A program made the translations under genes and the position numbers. From Bombyx mori (taxonomy: Eukaryota > Arthropoda > Insecta > Lepidoptera > Bombycidae), in the NCBI RefSeq assembly GCF_030269925.1, contig NC_085125.1:14136117-14200116 (forward strand): DNA of 64,000 nt. Direction: 5' to 3'. This document shows positions 35,897 through 48,402 of the stretch, in pieces. Position 1 is the stretch's first letter, and each line of letters opens with the position of its first letter. Under the pieces are notes generated by a model that was given only the letters and a program-made list of their open reading frames with translations, had not been told where the DNA came from and did no database searches.

Positions 35897-36488
35897 CTAC
35901 ATTATATATTACCTATATATTTGATATCATTGAAGTTCAGTGCAGCAGCTTCTAGAAATGAGTAAGATAATCTGTCGTCCGATACTCATCTTTATTACAA
36001 TTTTAACAAAACTATATATCGATCAATAGCGCCAACAGCTACAAAAATTTAAAATTTTTAAACATTTTCAAATTAAAAGTCTTCAAATAACGAAACCATT
36101 TAAAACTACACCATTTCACACCTGGGGCTCGTGTAATGTTTAAATGCATTACGTTACGTGTTGTCTATTTTCTATGCTAATTATTTTAAATGCAGTCAAA
36201 CTGTTTCGGATATTGTGTAGAAATAGGTCGTTTCACGAAAATCCCAATTATCAGAATGTGTGCTCAGAATTATTGTTATTACTAACTTACTGGTGGTTAT
36301 CGTAATATGCTCAACTATTTTGACGAAGTTTTTTATTTGATGTAATTCAGCAGACCGATCCACGGCGCACATGATATTACATGTTGGAGTCCATAGACAC
36401 AAAAATGCAAAAAAAATGCAACATTCTTAAATGAGATTAATGTTGAATCAATCATGTTAGCGGTTAGACAGCGACTGGTTTTAGCCAA
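35894..36488. other. Unassigned sequence within duplication B
   Basis: Nothing recognised before the chimeric BMC1 unit. Repeated at +5438. Confidence 0.45.
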
Positions 36489-36726
36489 TTACTGGTGGTA
36501 GAACCTCTTGTGAGTCCATGCGGGTAGGTACCACCACCCTGCCTAATTCTGCCGTGAAGCAGTAATGCGTTTCGGTTTGAAGGGCGGGGCAGCCGTTGTA
36601 ACTATACTGAGACCTTAGAACTTATATTTCAAGCTGGGTGGCGCATTTACGTTGTAGATATCTATGGAATCCAGTAACCACTTAACACCAGGTGGGCTGT
36701 GAGCTCGTCCACCAATCTAAACATTT
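36489..36726 (+). repeat. Chimeric BMC1-like unit at the junction of duplication B
   Basis: Left of 36526 it matches the 41927 copy (gtagaacctcttg, gtccatgcgggtagg). Right of 36545 it matches the 31062 copy (ctaattctgcc, aagggcggggc, tttcaagctggg). The crossover therefore lies in 36526-36545. Confidence 0.85.
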
Positions 36727-36852
36727 TTTTAAATCATATTTTGTTTAAAAAAAACTGCTACGCAATTTTAAACTACTATTAGTCATATTTCTATCTGGTA
36801 GTTGGGTAGGATGGTTCCCTTTTCGGGCGAGGCAGATACTCATGGGACATGA

Positions 36853-37085
36853 GACGAGCTCACAGCTCACCTGGTGTTAAGTGGTTACTGGAGCCCATAG
36901 ACATCTATCTACAACCTAAATGCGCCACCCACCTTGAGATATGAATTCTAAGGTTTCAGTATAGTAGTCAGTATAGTTATAGTTAACGGCTGCCCCACCC
37001 TTCAAACCGAAACGCATTACTGCTTCACGGCAGAAAGACAAGGCTATGGTACCTACCCGTGCGAACTAACACGAGTAATTAGCTT
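36853..37085 (-). repeat. BMC1-like unit (duplication B, unit 2)
   Basis: Duplicate of 31423-31655. Confidence 0.7.
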
Positions 37086-37483
37086 AACATCAACTATCAA
37101 GGAAGACCCAGTGATTTGATTAAGATCTTTGCAGTCAATTGTCTTAAGCGTCCTCCCTGGGCCGTGTATATCTCTCAGAATTAGACGACACAAAGTCATT
37201 GCCTATGAATGCCAATAAAACCGTACGTAAAAAGCCCTACCGCGTTAATATGTATATATTTTTCACGGCAATTAATTCACGCGTTTATGTGGTCTTAATG
37301 GGTTATTTATACGTAATACGGAAACACGTTAGGGGTTCGTTAAAAACACATAAAATCTGTGAGAATTTGTTAACAGCTTATTGTAATTAGGGCATGTTGG
37401 TAGCGTAGGGACGTTTATCACTATCCTGCTTTTTTCTGTCGCACAACAGCTATGAATTTGATACAGTTGTCATACAATATAAC

Positions 37484-37742
37484 GGCCGTCTGGTGTAGTG
37501 GTAAGTGACATGGTCACTACACAAGTGGGTCGCGGGTTCGAATCCCGCCAAGGGAAGATATTTGTATGATAAATATAAAATGTATTTTCCAGGGTTATGG
37601 ATGTATATTAAATATATGTATGTGTATAATAAAAATCTTACATTTATTTCTGTTATCTGGTACCTGTAACAAAAGTTCTTTACGAACTTACCACGGGACC
37701 GGTTAACGTGGCGTGATTGTTAGTAAATTAAAAAAAAAATTG
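37484..37742 (+). repeat. tRNA-derived SINE (duplication B, unit 2)
   Basis: Duplicate of 32054-32312 with the same A and B boxes. Confidence 0.75.
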
Positions 37743-38880
37743 CCCAAAAGTCTTCAGTTTCGACATTCAGGACGTATATTCGTAAAATAAAATAAAATAT
37801 AACTTAGACTTTGATACCATACTGCGTTATTCATAATTTTGGAGATAATTTTTGTTGACAACAATTTATTGTTCTAAATGACTTTTTAGTATCCACAATT
37901 TTGATTTGCGCTTTTTTACTTATCGAATTAGCAAAGATGAGCGGAAGGTCTCACGATCTGTTGTTAAATGATTACATGAGTCGTCAAAAAAAGTGTTGCC
38001 TCAATTTTCTAGAACATTCTACCTTATAAAAAGAAATGCTTCGCGATAGAAATAGCCACATTTTATAGTATTTTCTTTAGTTTTCCCTAGGCGCAAATTT
38101 ATAAAATACAGTGGATATTACTTTTACGGTCCAGAATAGTTGGCAGTTAGTAGAATATTCAAATGACGACGAATAACACATAAGTCGTCCGTGACCACAA
38201 AAATTGTAACCTTAAAAATATGTGTTTTTAATTATAGAAAGGATTGATCTATTAATACCAGGTTACAGTTAAATAGTTAGTTGGGACTAGAATTGCTGAA
38301 ATTACAGCATCGCAGAGACCTTGATCTCATGCTGCAGCATCTATGAGATAGGTTATAGCCAATTAAGTAGCTGGATTATGATCTTCGACAATCTAGCCCA
38401 ATAAAAAACATTTGTATAAACCTATAAACAAAGCACACTTACAAACAGTAATTCCTTTCTGTCAGTACCATAAAAACTCGTGTCCAATGAACTAAAGTCT
38501 TCAGACAATAGCCAATACTAATTCCGTTTTACGATCGAAAGCCTCACATGGAGATATAACTTTAATGCCCACGTAAATAAAGCTGAAATTTCAACGGGCC
38601 TGAACAAACTTTCCATTAAAATAGGTTAATAGGCTTTTTAACGCCCAAACTTAAATCGTGGACAGTTTTAAAAGTTTTAGGTCAAAGATTAATAAAATTT
38701 TAGAAAGGCTGAACTTCTCAAATGTAAGTTCTTGAAACTTTATCACGTTCTTATTAAAGTTTGCATCACGTTAAGTATTTACTCATATTTATTGGGAGAA
38801 GTAGAGAATTGATTATCTGAAACTGAGAATAAAGTGACGGGAATTATTAACAAAGCGTCAAGGGAATGATGACACAGTTT
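37743..38880. other. Unassigned sequence, duplicate of 32313-33450
   Basis: No element seen. Confidence 0.45.
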
Positions 38881-39015
38881 TTTTTTTTTTAATGCCCTTG
38901 TATGCAGACGAGCATACGGCCCACCTGATGGTGAGTGGTTACCTACCGTCGCCCATGGACTTCAGCAATGCCAGGGGCAGAGCCAAGCCGCTGCCTACCG
39001 CTTAATACTCACAGT
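38881..39015 (-). repeat. CR1/Jockey-type 3' end fragment (duplication B, unit 2)
   Basis: Duplicate of 33451-33585. Confidence 0.65.
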
Positions 39016-39641
39016 TCAATGATTTTTTTTGGTCGAATATTCTCATAAGCAAGTTTTACTGGTATTTCAGATTGCAAGGCAGTCTTAGTCTTTATTGGTT
39101 ACTGATTCTATTAGATACAGCGCACCTTAGGATTCCTCAACTTCCCCACTCGGCTTGTAAAATCCTTACGTACATACGGTACGTAAGTTAGACACACCAA
39201 CAGCAATACACACAAAACACTCAAGCTTAAAATTAACAATTATAAAATTAAGTACTGGTATGTAAACCAGTTACAGGCATGTACAGCAATCTCTTATAAC
39301 TCATGTTACAGCAATTTTAAAACAACGGAAATATAGGTTAAATTTAAATGTTAACAGTACGACATAAGAAAATAAAAAATGTAAAAAGAACACAAAAAAC
39401 AAGAGTTAACATTCTCTCATCAATTATAAACAAATAAACTTGGATACTAGTTTGTTTTTGAGACCACGTGTCGTAAAAAATGTCGATGCCATCAGTTAAT
39501 GTATATTTATTTGGTTATATTTACTACAAATCTTTGATAAAGGGGAATATCTAAGGAGGTTTGTTCTATTTACGGGAATATGGAAAATTTTAGTGATAGG
39601 ATGCCGCGAACGGAGTTTAGTGGTATGGAACGCTAAAGTTA

Positions 39642-39985
39642 ATTTTCTTTTTTTTTGTCTTTATTTAAGGAGATTATTCATCTAGTGAACATGCCACTTC
39701 ATTGAACAACAAAAGAGAGTAACAAAATAATTATATAAAAAAATAAAGGAAGCTGTTATAGTCTCTGAAGGCCCACCAAAACTATTTTATAAAGTGACTT
39801 AGCCATTTCGGATTCCGGAAAGGCTAATACGTAATTTACACCTCCAACTTGTCGAAAATCTGTATATTTTGCAAATAATTGTTGTCTCAAAACATCGTTC
39901 CGCGCACACTCCATCATAATGTGAAAAGCATCTTCCACTACATCATAAACTGAACACTTGGGATCAGGAGCCTTCCCCATTAAAT
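39642..39985 (-). pseudogene. LINE C-terminal fragment (duplication B, unit 2)
   Basis: Duplicate of 34212-34555, with the same 74-codon frame. Confidence 0.5.
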
Positions 39986-39992
39986 GAACAAC

Positions 39993-40070
39993 TTCAAAAC
40001 GAAACGCATTACTGCTTTACGGCAGAAATAGGCATGGCGGTGGTACCTTCCCGTGCGGACCCGTGCGGAC
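39993..40070 (-). repeat. BMC1-like fragment (duplication B, unit 2)
   Basis: Duplicate of 34563-34640. Confidence 0.6.
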
Positions 40071-40135
40071 ATTTTGTTTCTACTTTAAATATTTATGAAT
40101 TTAGTACACAAACTAACTATGAATTTATTAAGAAA

Positions 40136-40417
40136 CTAGCTGACCCGGCAGACTTCGTAGTGCCTCAATCGATAAACAAAAGACCTTAACTTTTGCATAA
40201 AATAAACTTAAAATAAACAAAAGGAATCCGTCCGACGGGGGACACATCAAAGGAAAAACAAAATTGTTATTTTTATTTAATTCCGAGCATTTTCATATTT
40301 TAAACCTTCTCTGGACTTCCACAAATAATTTAAGACCATAATTAGCCAAGTGGATGCAGCCGTTCTCGAGTTTTAGCGAGACTAACGAACAGCAATTCAT
40401 TTTTATATATATAGATA
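40136..40417 (+). repeat. RTE/Metulj-like LINE-tail repeat, copy 4
   Basis: Duplicate of 34706-34987. Confidence 0.65.
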
Positions 40418-41127
40418 TTTCTAACTGTGCCACAATGTTTCACTAAGTGAAATTTCACTAAAATAAGGCACATCTACCTGAACTAATTACTAATCTTTGA
40501 CAAAGAAGAATTAAGAAGCCCAAAACAGAAATATAAACATTAAGCTTTATCATTACGTAAGCGCGGTGAGTTCGTGAAAGTTTAAAAGTTCTAATTATTG
40601 GTGTTCGAAGTAAGACGGAATCGAAACACCCTTATTACTTCTTGAGCTCTTTTTGGTTTTCTTCCGGTGTGTACCGGGGTAAGAATTCCCACGTTTTCAT
40701 TTCTGAACACGTACGTGATCTGTTGTGTCACTTTAATCAGGCAGCTCATTTCATGGTGGTACATGGTACTTATTATATTATTTTACATATATTATACTAC
40801 ATACTACATTATACATTATACTATTGCTTTAAACTGCTTTAAAAGAATGGTGAAGGAACACTACTTATCTGCTTAGTGCTGTTTGTTTGCATCATCATTT
40901 ATTATTTCCATACTGTTGATGTATTATGTGTATGTAAATATATTAGTATGTATTGTTTGTTAGTATGTATATTAGTATATAAATATTGGTATATATTTCA
41001 TATTATATGTAAACGGTATGTATTTTATTTATTGTATGTATATATTTTCCATAATAATGTATTTATTATCTATAGTACACCGTAAAATACCTGCTATATT
41101 TTTTACATTTTCTAGAATTTCTGTAAA

Positions 41128-41243
41128 TTAAGCGGTTGTCTGGAAGAGATCGCTTTTAGCGATAAGACCGCCTATTGTACAAATGTATCTGCTTTTTTGA
41201 TTGTTTTTTGAATGTAAATTGTGTTTTGGTGTGCAATAAAGTG

Positions 41244-41331
<88 letters not shown>
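41128..41331 (+). repeat. LINE 3' UTR ending in a longer (TC) microsatellite (duplication B, unit 2)
   Basis: Duplicate of 35698-35893, but the TC tract (41247-41331) is 85 bp, four repeats longer. Confidence 0.65.
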
Positions 41332-41334
<3 letters not shown>

Positions 41335-41926
41335 CTACATTATATATTACCTATATATTTGATATCATTGAAGTTCAGTGCAGCAGCTTCTAGAAATGAG
41401 TAAGATAATCTGTCGTCCGATACTCATCTTTATTACAATTTTAACAAAACTATATATCGATCAATAGCGCCAACAGCTACAAAAATTTAAAATTTTTAAA
41501 CATTTTCAAATTAAAAGTCTTCAAATAACGAAACCATTTAAAACTACACCATTTCACACCTGGGGCTCGTGTAATGTTTAAATGCATTACGTTACGTGTT
41601 GTCTATTTTCTATGCTAATTATTTTAAATGCAGTCAAACTGTTTCGGATATTGTGTAGAAATAGGTCGTTTCACGAAAATCCCAATTATCAGAATGTGTG
41701 CTCAGAATTATTGTTATTACTAACTTACTGGTGGTTATCGTAATATGCTCAACTATTTTGACGAAGTTTTTTATTTGATGTAATTCAGCAGACCGATCCA
41801 CGGCGCACATGATATTACATGTTGGAGTCCATAGACACAAAAATGCAAAAAAAATGCAACATTCTTAAATGAGATTAATGTTGAATCAATCATGTTAGCG
41901 GTTAGACAGCGACTGGTTTTAGCCAA

Positions 41927-42156
41927 TTACTGGTGGTAGAACCTCTTGTGAGTCCATGCGGGTAGGTACCACCACCCTGCCTATATCTGCCGTGAAGCAG
42001 TAATGCGTTTCGGTTTGAAGGGTGGGGCAGCCGTTGTAACTATACTGAGACCTTAGAACTTGAATCTCAAGGTGGGTGGCGCATTAACGTTGTAGATGTT
42101 TATGGGCTCCAATAACCACTTAGCACCAGGTGGGCTCGTCCACCCATCTAAGCAAT
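41927..42156 (+). repeat. BMC1-like short unit, outer-right copy of duplication B
   Basis: Starts tactggtggtagaacctc and ends ccacccatctaagcaataaa. It carries ctatatctgcc and gaatctcaaggtggg where the other two copies differ. Confidence 0.75.
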
Positions 42157-42632
42157 AAAAAAAGACTTCTATGTGCCACTGGAATCGCTGATCTCCATAA
42201 TCGACGGTAACTCCTTATCGCCACTTGCGATTAACGATTGTCTCCCGAAGGCAATAATTGTCGTAGGCATAAATTGAACACATCAATTTTGTGCACCTTG
42301 ATTGTTTTATTGTATGCATGCGTTACTAGGTGGTGCTACAATTTCAGTCCTTTTAACGATCTGATCACCTTGGCACATGGGGTCGATGTCCTAATTATAT
42401 TGTATACCTGGCAGGTGTTCCATACTTGAAACCGGAGCGCATAACTGTTTCGCAACAGAAATAGGCAGTATGCAGTCATGCGGCCTATTCGAGCCTGTAT
42501 TTCATTGAAGATTTGTTTATATTTTTATTATAAGATTTAAAATTCCTTATTACCGGAAGTATTTTGTGAACACGTGCTAGATATTAATTTTGAATTTCTA
42601 GCACGAATTACCTTTCTTTTATGATAGAAAGA
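42157..42632. other. Unassigned spacer with hairpin
   Basis: A 9-bp inverted repeat, cgtgctaga 42573-42581 and tctagcacg 42597-42605, lies in otherwise unremarkable sequence. A scrap of BMC1 (gcaacagaaataggcag) is at about 42453-42469. Confidence 0.45.
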
Positions 42633-42838
42633 TTACTGGTGGCCCGAAGGCCTTTTCAGTTTCACCAGGACAGGTGGGCGAGTAAAGGCTCAGCCAGGAG
42701 GGGTGGGATTTGCTAACAACCGCCCGAGCGCCTTCGAAGGAGACCTAACAACTCAAGAGCAACTGCTTCGCGAATGAATCTACTATATCGGAAACGCGAC
42801 ACGCTGAGAAGATCCGGCGAGAAACTCAGCTGGTTGAT
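42633..42838 (+). repeat. Bm1-related composite repeat
   Basis: Begins ttactggtggcccgaaggcc, passes through ccaggacaggtgggcgag, and joins Bm1-like cggaaacgcgacacgctgag and atccggcgagaaactcagc. The reverse copy at 55115-55532 has the same arrangement, so the composite is a real family. Confidence 0.55.
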
Positions 42839-43125
42839 GCATGGGTTAGGTAATAATTACCTACTAGTCATGTCTCATTATACCGTATAGTGTAGAGTGT
42901 CAGTAACACGGGCTGAGAACCCGAAGGCCATGGTTGGGTACATGCGTTTCCAATTATCGGCGACGGACGCTGGTCGTCCACGCGCCTCGGGCATCCGCTT
43001 AAAGGGTAGGCAGAGAGCTCGAACTCAAATAAGTATAAAGCTTCGTTAGAAATATGTATAATTATTAGTTCGTATTCTTGGATCTCATCTAATGTTTTTT
43101 TTTATTAGTTTGTTCAGAAGGTGTG

Positions 43126-43282
43126 TCTTATGAAGACTTAGATGAAAGACTCAGACTGTGTGAAAGAGGATATGCTAGGGAACGATGTAAGTAAAGAGAG
43201 GAGGTATGATAGGCCTGAATGGAAAAGGGGAAAAGCAGCACAGACCCCACATAATGGGGTAAAGACAACGAAATAAAAATAA
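43126..43282 (+). pseudogene. RTE-type RT C-terminal fragment (family b), eroded
   Basis: Translates as KEDM, YDRPEWKRGK, then cagaccccacataatggggt, corresponding to the terminal blocks of the 25621/57963 fragments. Small indels present. Confidence 0.5.
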
Positions 43283-44627
43283 AAAAATATTTTGTAAAGT
43301 TTTTACACAGAACGACGGGTCCAGAATATATCAGCTAAAAACCCGCGCAGAGGCAAAATAAAAAAAATATTTGCGTTTGATTTTGATTATTTATCTAACA
43401 TACGTCATGTTCGCCGAGTTCCACTACAATTGACTCTAGATGCAAATCTTCTGAAGGTAAGACGTATTATTTACTAAACCAGTTTATGATGCAGAGCAGT
43501 AATGAATTCTGCTTCGCAGGTGTTCATGGCCTTCGGTATCTAATTAAAAAAAGTAGCAGATTGACCGTCAATTAAACTACAGTAATCTACAGTAAAATCT
43601 CTTTAGATTTTTGCAAACAAAATCTAGACAAGCTCTTGTATCTGTTGAGATTCGTACAAAGGGCCTTTATTTGGCGAGACCGTAAGGGTCTCAAATTCAC
43701 TTCGGCCCGCGTTTTAATGAGCTTGATGTGTTCGTTAACAAGTTTTGTTTTAGTTGAGGACCAAAGAAAATATAATATCGTTTCTTCGTGATTAGAAATA
43801 GTTGTGAATGTGGCCCGATACTTAGTGAATAGGAAAGGAATCCGCTAGGAAATCTGGACATATCGTCAGATATATGAACAATGGTAAAAGTCGAAATCTT
43901 GATTATAAACTAAATTGTTAGCTAATGATTATATCAAGAAAACAAAGAAGAATAACAAGAAGTGAAGAAGAATAAGAAGAAGAAGAAAAAGAAGTCAAAG
44001 AAAATGAAGCAATTCAGATGGAAGACAATTAGATGTAGGAAACCATCGCAACAACGTTTCGTATGTACGGAAGAGTTGTGCAAGATTTTCTGAAATCATT
44101 GTAATCAGCATTCCAATTTTGAAAGATTTTTATGTTTTTGTTATGTGTTAAGGAAGTGCTCTCAAACATATAATCTATATACATATTAATACGTGAAGCA
44201 AAAACTTTGTATTCCTTTTTACGAAAATTGCGCGGACGGAGGAGTTTGAAATTTTCCACACTTATAGAGAATATAGAGAAGAAGTGCACAATGCTGATTT
44301 TTTTTTAAATAATGCATAAACGTTACATTAAATCAATAAAGAAAACATTACACACACTACATACCATGTATTTGACGCACACACGTATGCATTCTATTTA
44401 TTGTCAAACTTTTGTTCTTGATGTCTGTGGTCAAATTGAAAATAGATTAAATATTGTTTTATAGTGTAGCCTTAGCGAAATTTGTGATAATAGAAGTATA
44501 AAATACAATCATAATAGTGTACAAACTTACAATTCCAATTAATTATTATAGTCGAATTTCGACTACTGCGGGACACATAATAGTGCTTAAAATTCCTGAG
44601 TCAATGACGTCGACTCTAATGTTATGG
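43283..44627. other. Unassigned AT-rich region, 1.3 kb
   Basis: A GAA/AAG-rich purine stretch lies at about 43945-44005. No gene or repeat family recognised. Confidence 0.45.
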
Positions 44628-44697
44628 GCTACACGTCCGGGCGTAGCTGAAATAGCCTCTTAGGCTATCAGCGAATAGGTAGGGGAAAAAAACACCG
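44628..44697 (-). repeat. Bm1 5'-end fragment
   Basis: Plus strand reads ctgaaatagcctcttaggct then cgaataggtaggggaaaaaa, the reverse complement of the Bm1 start. Confidence 0.6.
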
Positions 44698-45005
44698 TGG
44701 CTTCTAACCGTGACGTCACTATTTGTACAGTAGAGCTTAGTGTTGCTATCAACTTTTTTTACCGAAACCGCTAAAAGCAGAAATACAAAACCTTATGTGA
44801 CGATGCGATCAACTTGTTTTATTTTTTGGATCGTTTCGAAGAGAAGCATTAAGGCATTTCATTAATGCGCTTTAACAAAAGGTTTTAATTAAAAAATTTA
44901 ATGTGATGTCGTCTTTTTGGTCTCATTTTGTATTAGACTCGCTTTTGAAATAAGCAGCTTTTAAATTGACTTTCGTTCAAAGGACCAGTTTTATGTATAC
45001 TTAAT

Positions 45006-45172
45006 TTCTTCTTCTTCTTTTTCTCCACCTTATCCCACTAGGTGGGGTCGACAAAGCTAATTTCATTTCTCTTCCATTCTATCAGCCGTCATCTCAACGC
45101 TCACTCCTCTCTCTCTTTCATATCGTCATTCACACACTCCATCCATGTCTTCTTCGGTCGACCTCTTCCGTC
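45006..45172 (-). pseudogene. RTE-type RT C-terminal fragment (family b)
   Basis: Minus strand encodes RPKKTWMECVNDD and MTADRMEE. Same family as 57963-58200. Ends in a GAA-rich tail. Confidence 0.6.
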
Positions 45173-45639
45173 ATAAATTATTTTTCGTTTATATTGAGTT
45201 CATCTCATTATTACCGTTTGCAAAGAGAGTTACCTTGCATTACCTTGTATTAACAGTTTTAATGCTATGTCGGATGAAGGTCGTATTTTCACTTATTCTT
45301 CAATCGGAGGATGTTTTTAGGCCCACGACGATGATGACGACAACGATAATAAAGACCCTTGCAGACTAATTGAACACACTTCGAGTACTTAAGGTGATAT
45401 TTCACTGCTGCAGATAGATGATAGAGACTTGGTGCTAGTGGAAGTAACAGCTCATTGAGGTATGAGAGACAAATCGATATGTGCTGACCTTATGTATGAT
45501 CGAATATTAGACTGATGACATAGATGATGATATATATAAATAGATTACAAGTATGTTTAGTGCTATTACTTCTCTATCAGATTTTAGCAGGTTCTTAGTA
45601 TTTAACTCTACCAATGCTGATCCCAAGTCCGGATGAGAA
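45173..45639. other. Unassigned spacer
   Basis: A 74-codon frame (45145-45369) begins inside the RTE fragment on the opposite strand and is not credible. Confidence 0.4.
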
Positions 45640-45877
45640 AAGAGGAGGGTTGAATTGGAGTTCAACCTTCCCACCGTAAAACAGTCAATGCCGAATGTTT
45701 GCGACGGTTAATTAGCCGGTTAATAAGGCTTCAGCGGCCTCGAAGAACTAAATCCAAAACCAAAAGCACTGCCGTGAAAGGACGCGGGACACCACCACGT
45801 CAATTTTCCCAAGAAAGCCTCATGAGGCCATGACCCTCAGCATGGAGGAATATCGATGCAAGGAGTTGGGAGTATTT
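45640..45877 (+). pseudogene. Old RTE 3'-end relic
   Basis: The end ggccatgaccctcagcatgg then aggaatatcgatgcaagg mirrors the RTE terminus (ggtcacgaccctcagaactg, aggaatacgacgcac). The preceding 180 bp is too diverged to read. Confidence 0.5.
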
Positions 45878-46885
45878 TAAAATCATATATATTTTTAAAT
45901 ACTTGAGATGTTTGGATGTGGTCGTTTACCTTTTACATATCAAATACTAGCCAACAACAAAAAGTCAAGTTAAATTAAACTTAGCCCACGCATAAAAGTA
46001 ACTAAAAAAAAACTTCGTCTCAATTTCAAATCTCTACTTCTAAATAAACCAAAGCAACAGTTACCTTCGTCCTCATGCCGTTTACAACGACCAGATCTCG
46101 CTGCAAACAACAAAAACTCTTAAAACTAACGATCAGCGGAAACTCGACTTTATAACACACGAGATAAAAATAATGTTGACCGCAAATTCGTATCTTGGCC
46201 GGTAACCGGTTCGACAAGAAGTCTGTCCCACTACCGAACTACGCGCAACTCCGTATTATATGTATATTAAACATTATTTACGATAACTTGCTTTTGTTTG
46301 GGGCATAAATAATTTATAAAACTTTAGAACCGATCGGCCAGTTTAGTGTGACACTCGCAATTACTAAACTTGTTTGAATGGTGAGGCTTTTTGGACTGGG
46401 CTTAGAGATAAGTGAAAAAGAATTGGAAGACATTATAATAGCGCTGGTACTAAATTAAGATTTCCTGTCAATAAATAATGATTCGGAATTCGTAATGAAT
46501 TCGAATGAAATGGTGCAGTCTGGGATTTTAGATATTTTATTTATGTGTGCGGTAGAATTTCGCTCGACCACCATTAGACTCGAAGTCATGAGTGGATAGT
46601 CAATATACTAAATCTTTATAGTATGCAATAACTTGTTAGCCACAGCAAAGTTTGCCCAAAATTGTTGATAAGTCGCATCATACCTGTTACCTTAACATCA
46701 GTTTCAATTACTTAATAAAGCTTCTGGATTTAGATGGACCGACAGCTTCTTTCCGTTTTGGAATATCATTGGTTTTCAAATTAATATTCACTTCGGTTAT
46801 ACATTTTTATTTACTACACTTTGTTTAAATTACTCAATAACATAATTTTGACTGTTATAGTGTAGCTATTAGTCAAGGGATACAT
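45878..46885. other. Unassigned region, 1 kb
   Basis: AT-rich, nothing recognised. Confidence 0.45.
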
Positions 46886-46992
46886 TTTTTTTCCTACCTA
46901 TGCTGATAACCTCGAGAGGCTATATCAGCTTCTGCTTTACGTGTAGGTGAGCTCACGAGGTTCAAACCGGGAGTGTTGCTATCACTGGCAAT
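46886..46992 (+). repeat. Bm1 5' fragment
   Basis: T-run, cctacctatgctgataacct, then gtaggtgagctcacgaggtt and gggagtgttgctatcactgg. Confidence 0.65.
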
Positions 46993-47160
46993 GGATATAG
47001 GAATACAGATATGCGGATGTGGCTTTCGAAAGCTAATACAAAATTTGGTATTTAAAGCTTAAAGCTACCTACAGTAACACAAGTGTAACTTTAAACAATA
47101 AAGCAAGTTTTAAATTATGACTATCGACGCTACTTGATTTTGTACTGAAAAATAGTATAC

Positions 47161-47406
47161 ATTTTTTTTATTGTTTAGATGGGTGGACGAGCTCACAGCC
47201 CACCTGATGTTAAGTGGTTACTGGAGCCCATGGACATCTACGACGTAAATGCGCCACCCACCTTGACATATAAGTTCTAAGATCTCAGTATAGTTACAAC
47301 GGCTGCCCCACCCTTCAAACCGAAACGCATTACTGCTTCACGGCTGAAATAGGCACAGCGGTGGTACCTACCCGCGCGGACTCACAAGAGGTCCTACCAC
47401 CAGTAA
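47161..47406 (-). repeat. BMC1-like short unit
   Basis: From the T-run to ctaccaccagtaa, full short form with few changes. Confidence 0.75.
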
Positions 47407-48027
47407 TATACATATAATACATACTTGTAATCATTAAAATTATAGTGGACAATAAAATATCATACGTTGCTTTATTAAATGCTAGATCAGTTTTTGACAT
47501 TTTTAAAGTTTGCGTATTGAAAGGTATCACGTAACTAACGTTTATAATGATATCGGTATCATTAATTTCGTACTGTGACTTTCACATTTTTTAAGGGACA
47601 AAAAACATTCCAACGTCCAGCAAAAATGAAATAGACTTTTTTGCATAAAACGACAAAGATTTTTACTCAATTCCGATCGCAGCTTTAAAATATGCAAGGC
47701 ATTGTAAACGTTATCATAGCTTCGACGCCGGTCAAGAAATATTATTTGCATACATTTCGTTTTTCTTGAACGATTATGCTAATGACTATGAAGAGAATAA
47801 ACAGAGCGGAAATCAGGATGAAGTAAATAACTTTATTTCGTTTTTATATTAAGGTTGCATTTGATTTCCACTCACTAAGCTGTTATTACCATAGTAGAAA
47901 ACTTGCAATTGAAACTTGAAAGATATGAAGATGCATGCGTTTAGCCAATCCATTTCAATGTCACTATCTATTTATGCAAACGAAAGATTTTCTTAAATGG
48001 AGCTTATAAGAAAGATGTCGCTTAAAG
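47407..48027. other. Unassigned spacer
   Basis: No recognised element between two minus-strand BMC1 copies. Confidence 0.45.
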
Positions 48028-48326
48028 TTTTTTTTTTATTGCTTAGATAGGTGGACGAGCTCACAGCCCACCTGGTGTTAAGTGGTTACTGAAGCCCATA
48101 GACATTCACAACGTAAATGCGCCACCCACCTTGAGATATAAATTCTAAGGTCTCAAGTATAGTTACAACGGCTGCCCCACCCTTCAAATCGAAACGCATT
48201 ACGGCTTCACGGCAGAAATAGGCAGGGCGGTGGTACCCACCCGCGCGGACTCACAAGAGGTCCTACCACCAGTAATTACGCAAATTATAATTTTGCGGGT
48301 TTCATTTTTATTACACGATGTAATAA
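48028..48326 (-). repeat. BMC1-tailed unit with part of the body
   Basis: Full tail plus the first about 50 bp of body (ttataattttgcgggtttc, ttacacgatgtaataaaac). The head is missing. Confidence 0.7.
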
Positions 48327-48402
48327 AACCGTACACGTATGCCGTTCGTACGTATACGTTACGTATGCCGTAATTCAAGTCTCAGTTAATTTTGATTAAG
48401 AG

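Larger units (their letters stand above)
31116..36545. repeat. Tandem duplication B, unit 1 (5430 bp)
   Basis: All features from 31116 to 36545 recur 5430 bp further right, to the (TC) tract, and 5438 bp after it. The breakpoint lies in the 20-bp identical block 31096-31115 / 36526-36545 / 41964-41983. Cargo: an inverted BMC1 unit, a tRNA-SINE, LINE fragments and a microsatellite; no host gene recognised. Confidence 0.85.
36546..41983. repeat. Tandem duplication B, unit 2 (5438 bp)
   Basis: Matches unit 1 wherever compared. The only length difference seen is 8 bp in the (TC) tract. Confidence 0.85.

Noticed and set aside
41175..41403. Long Leu/Ser-rich frames across the TC tract
   Set aside because: They are translations of a (TC) microsatellite at the end of a LINE 3' UTR, not proteins.
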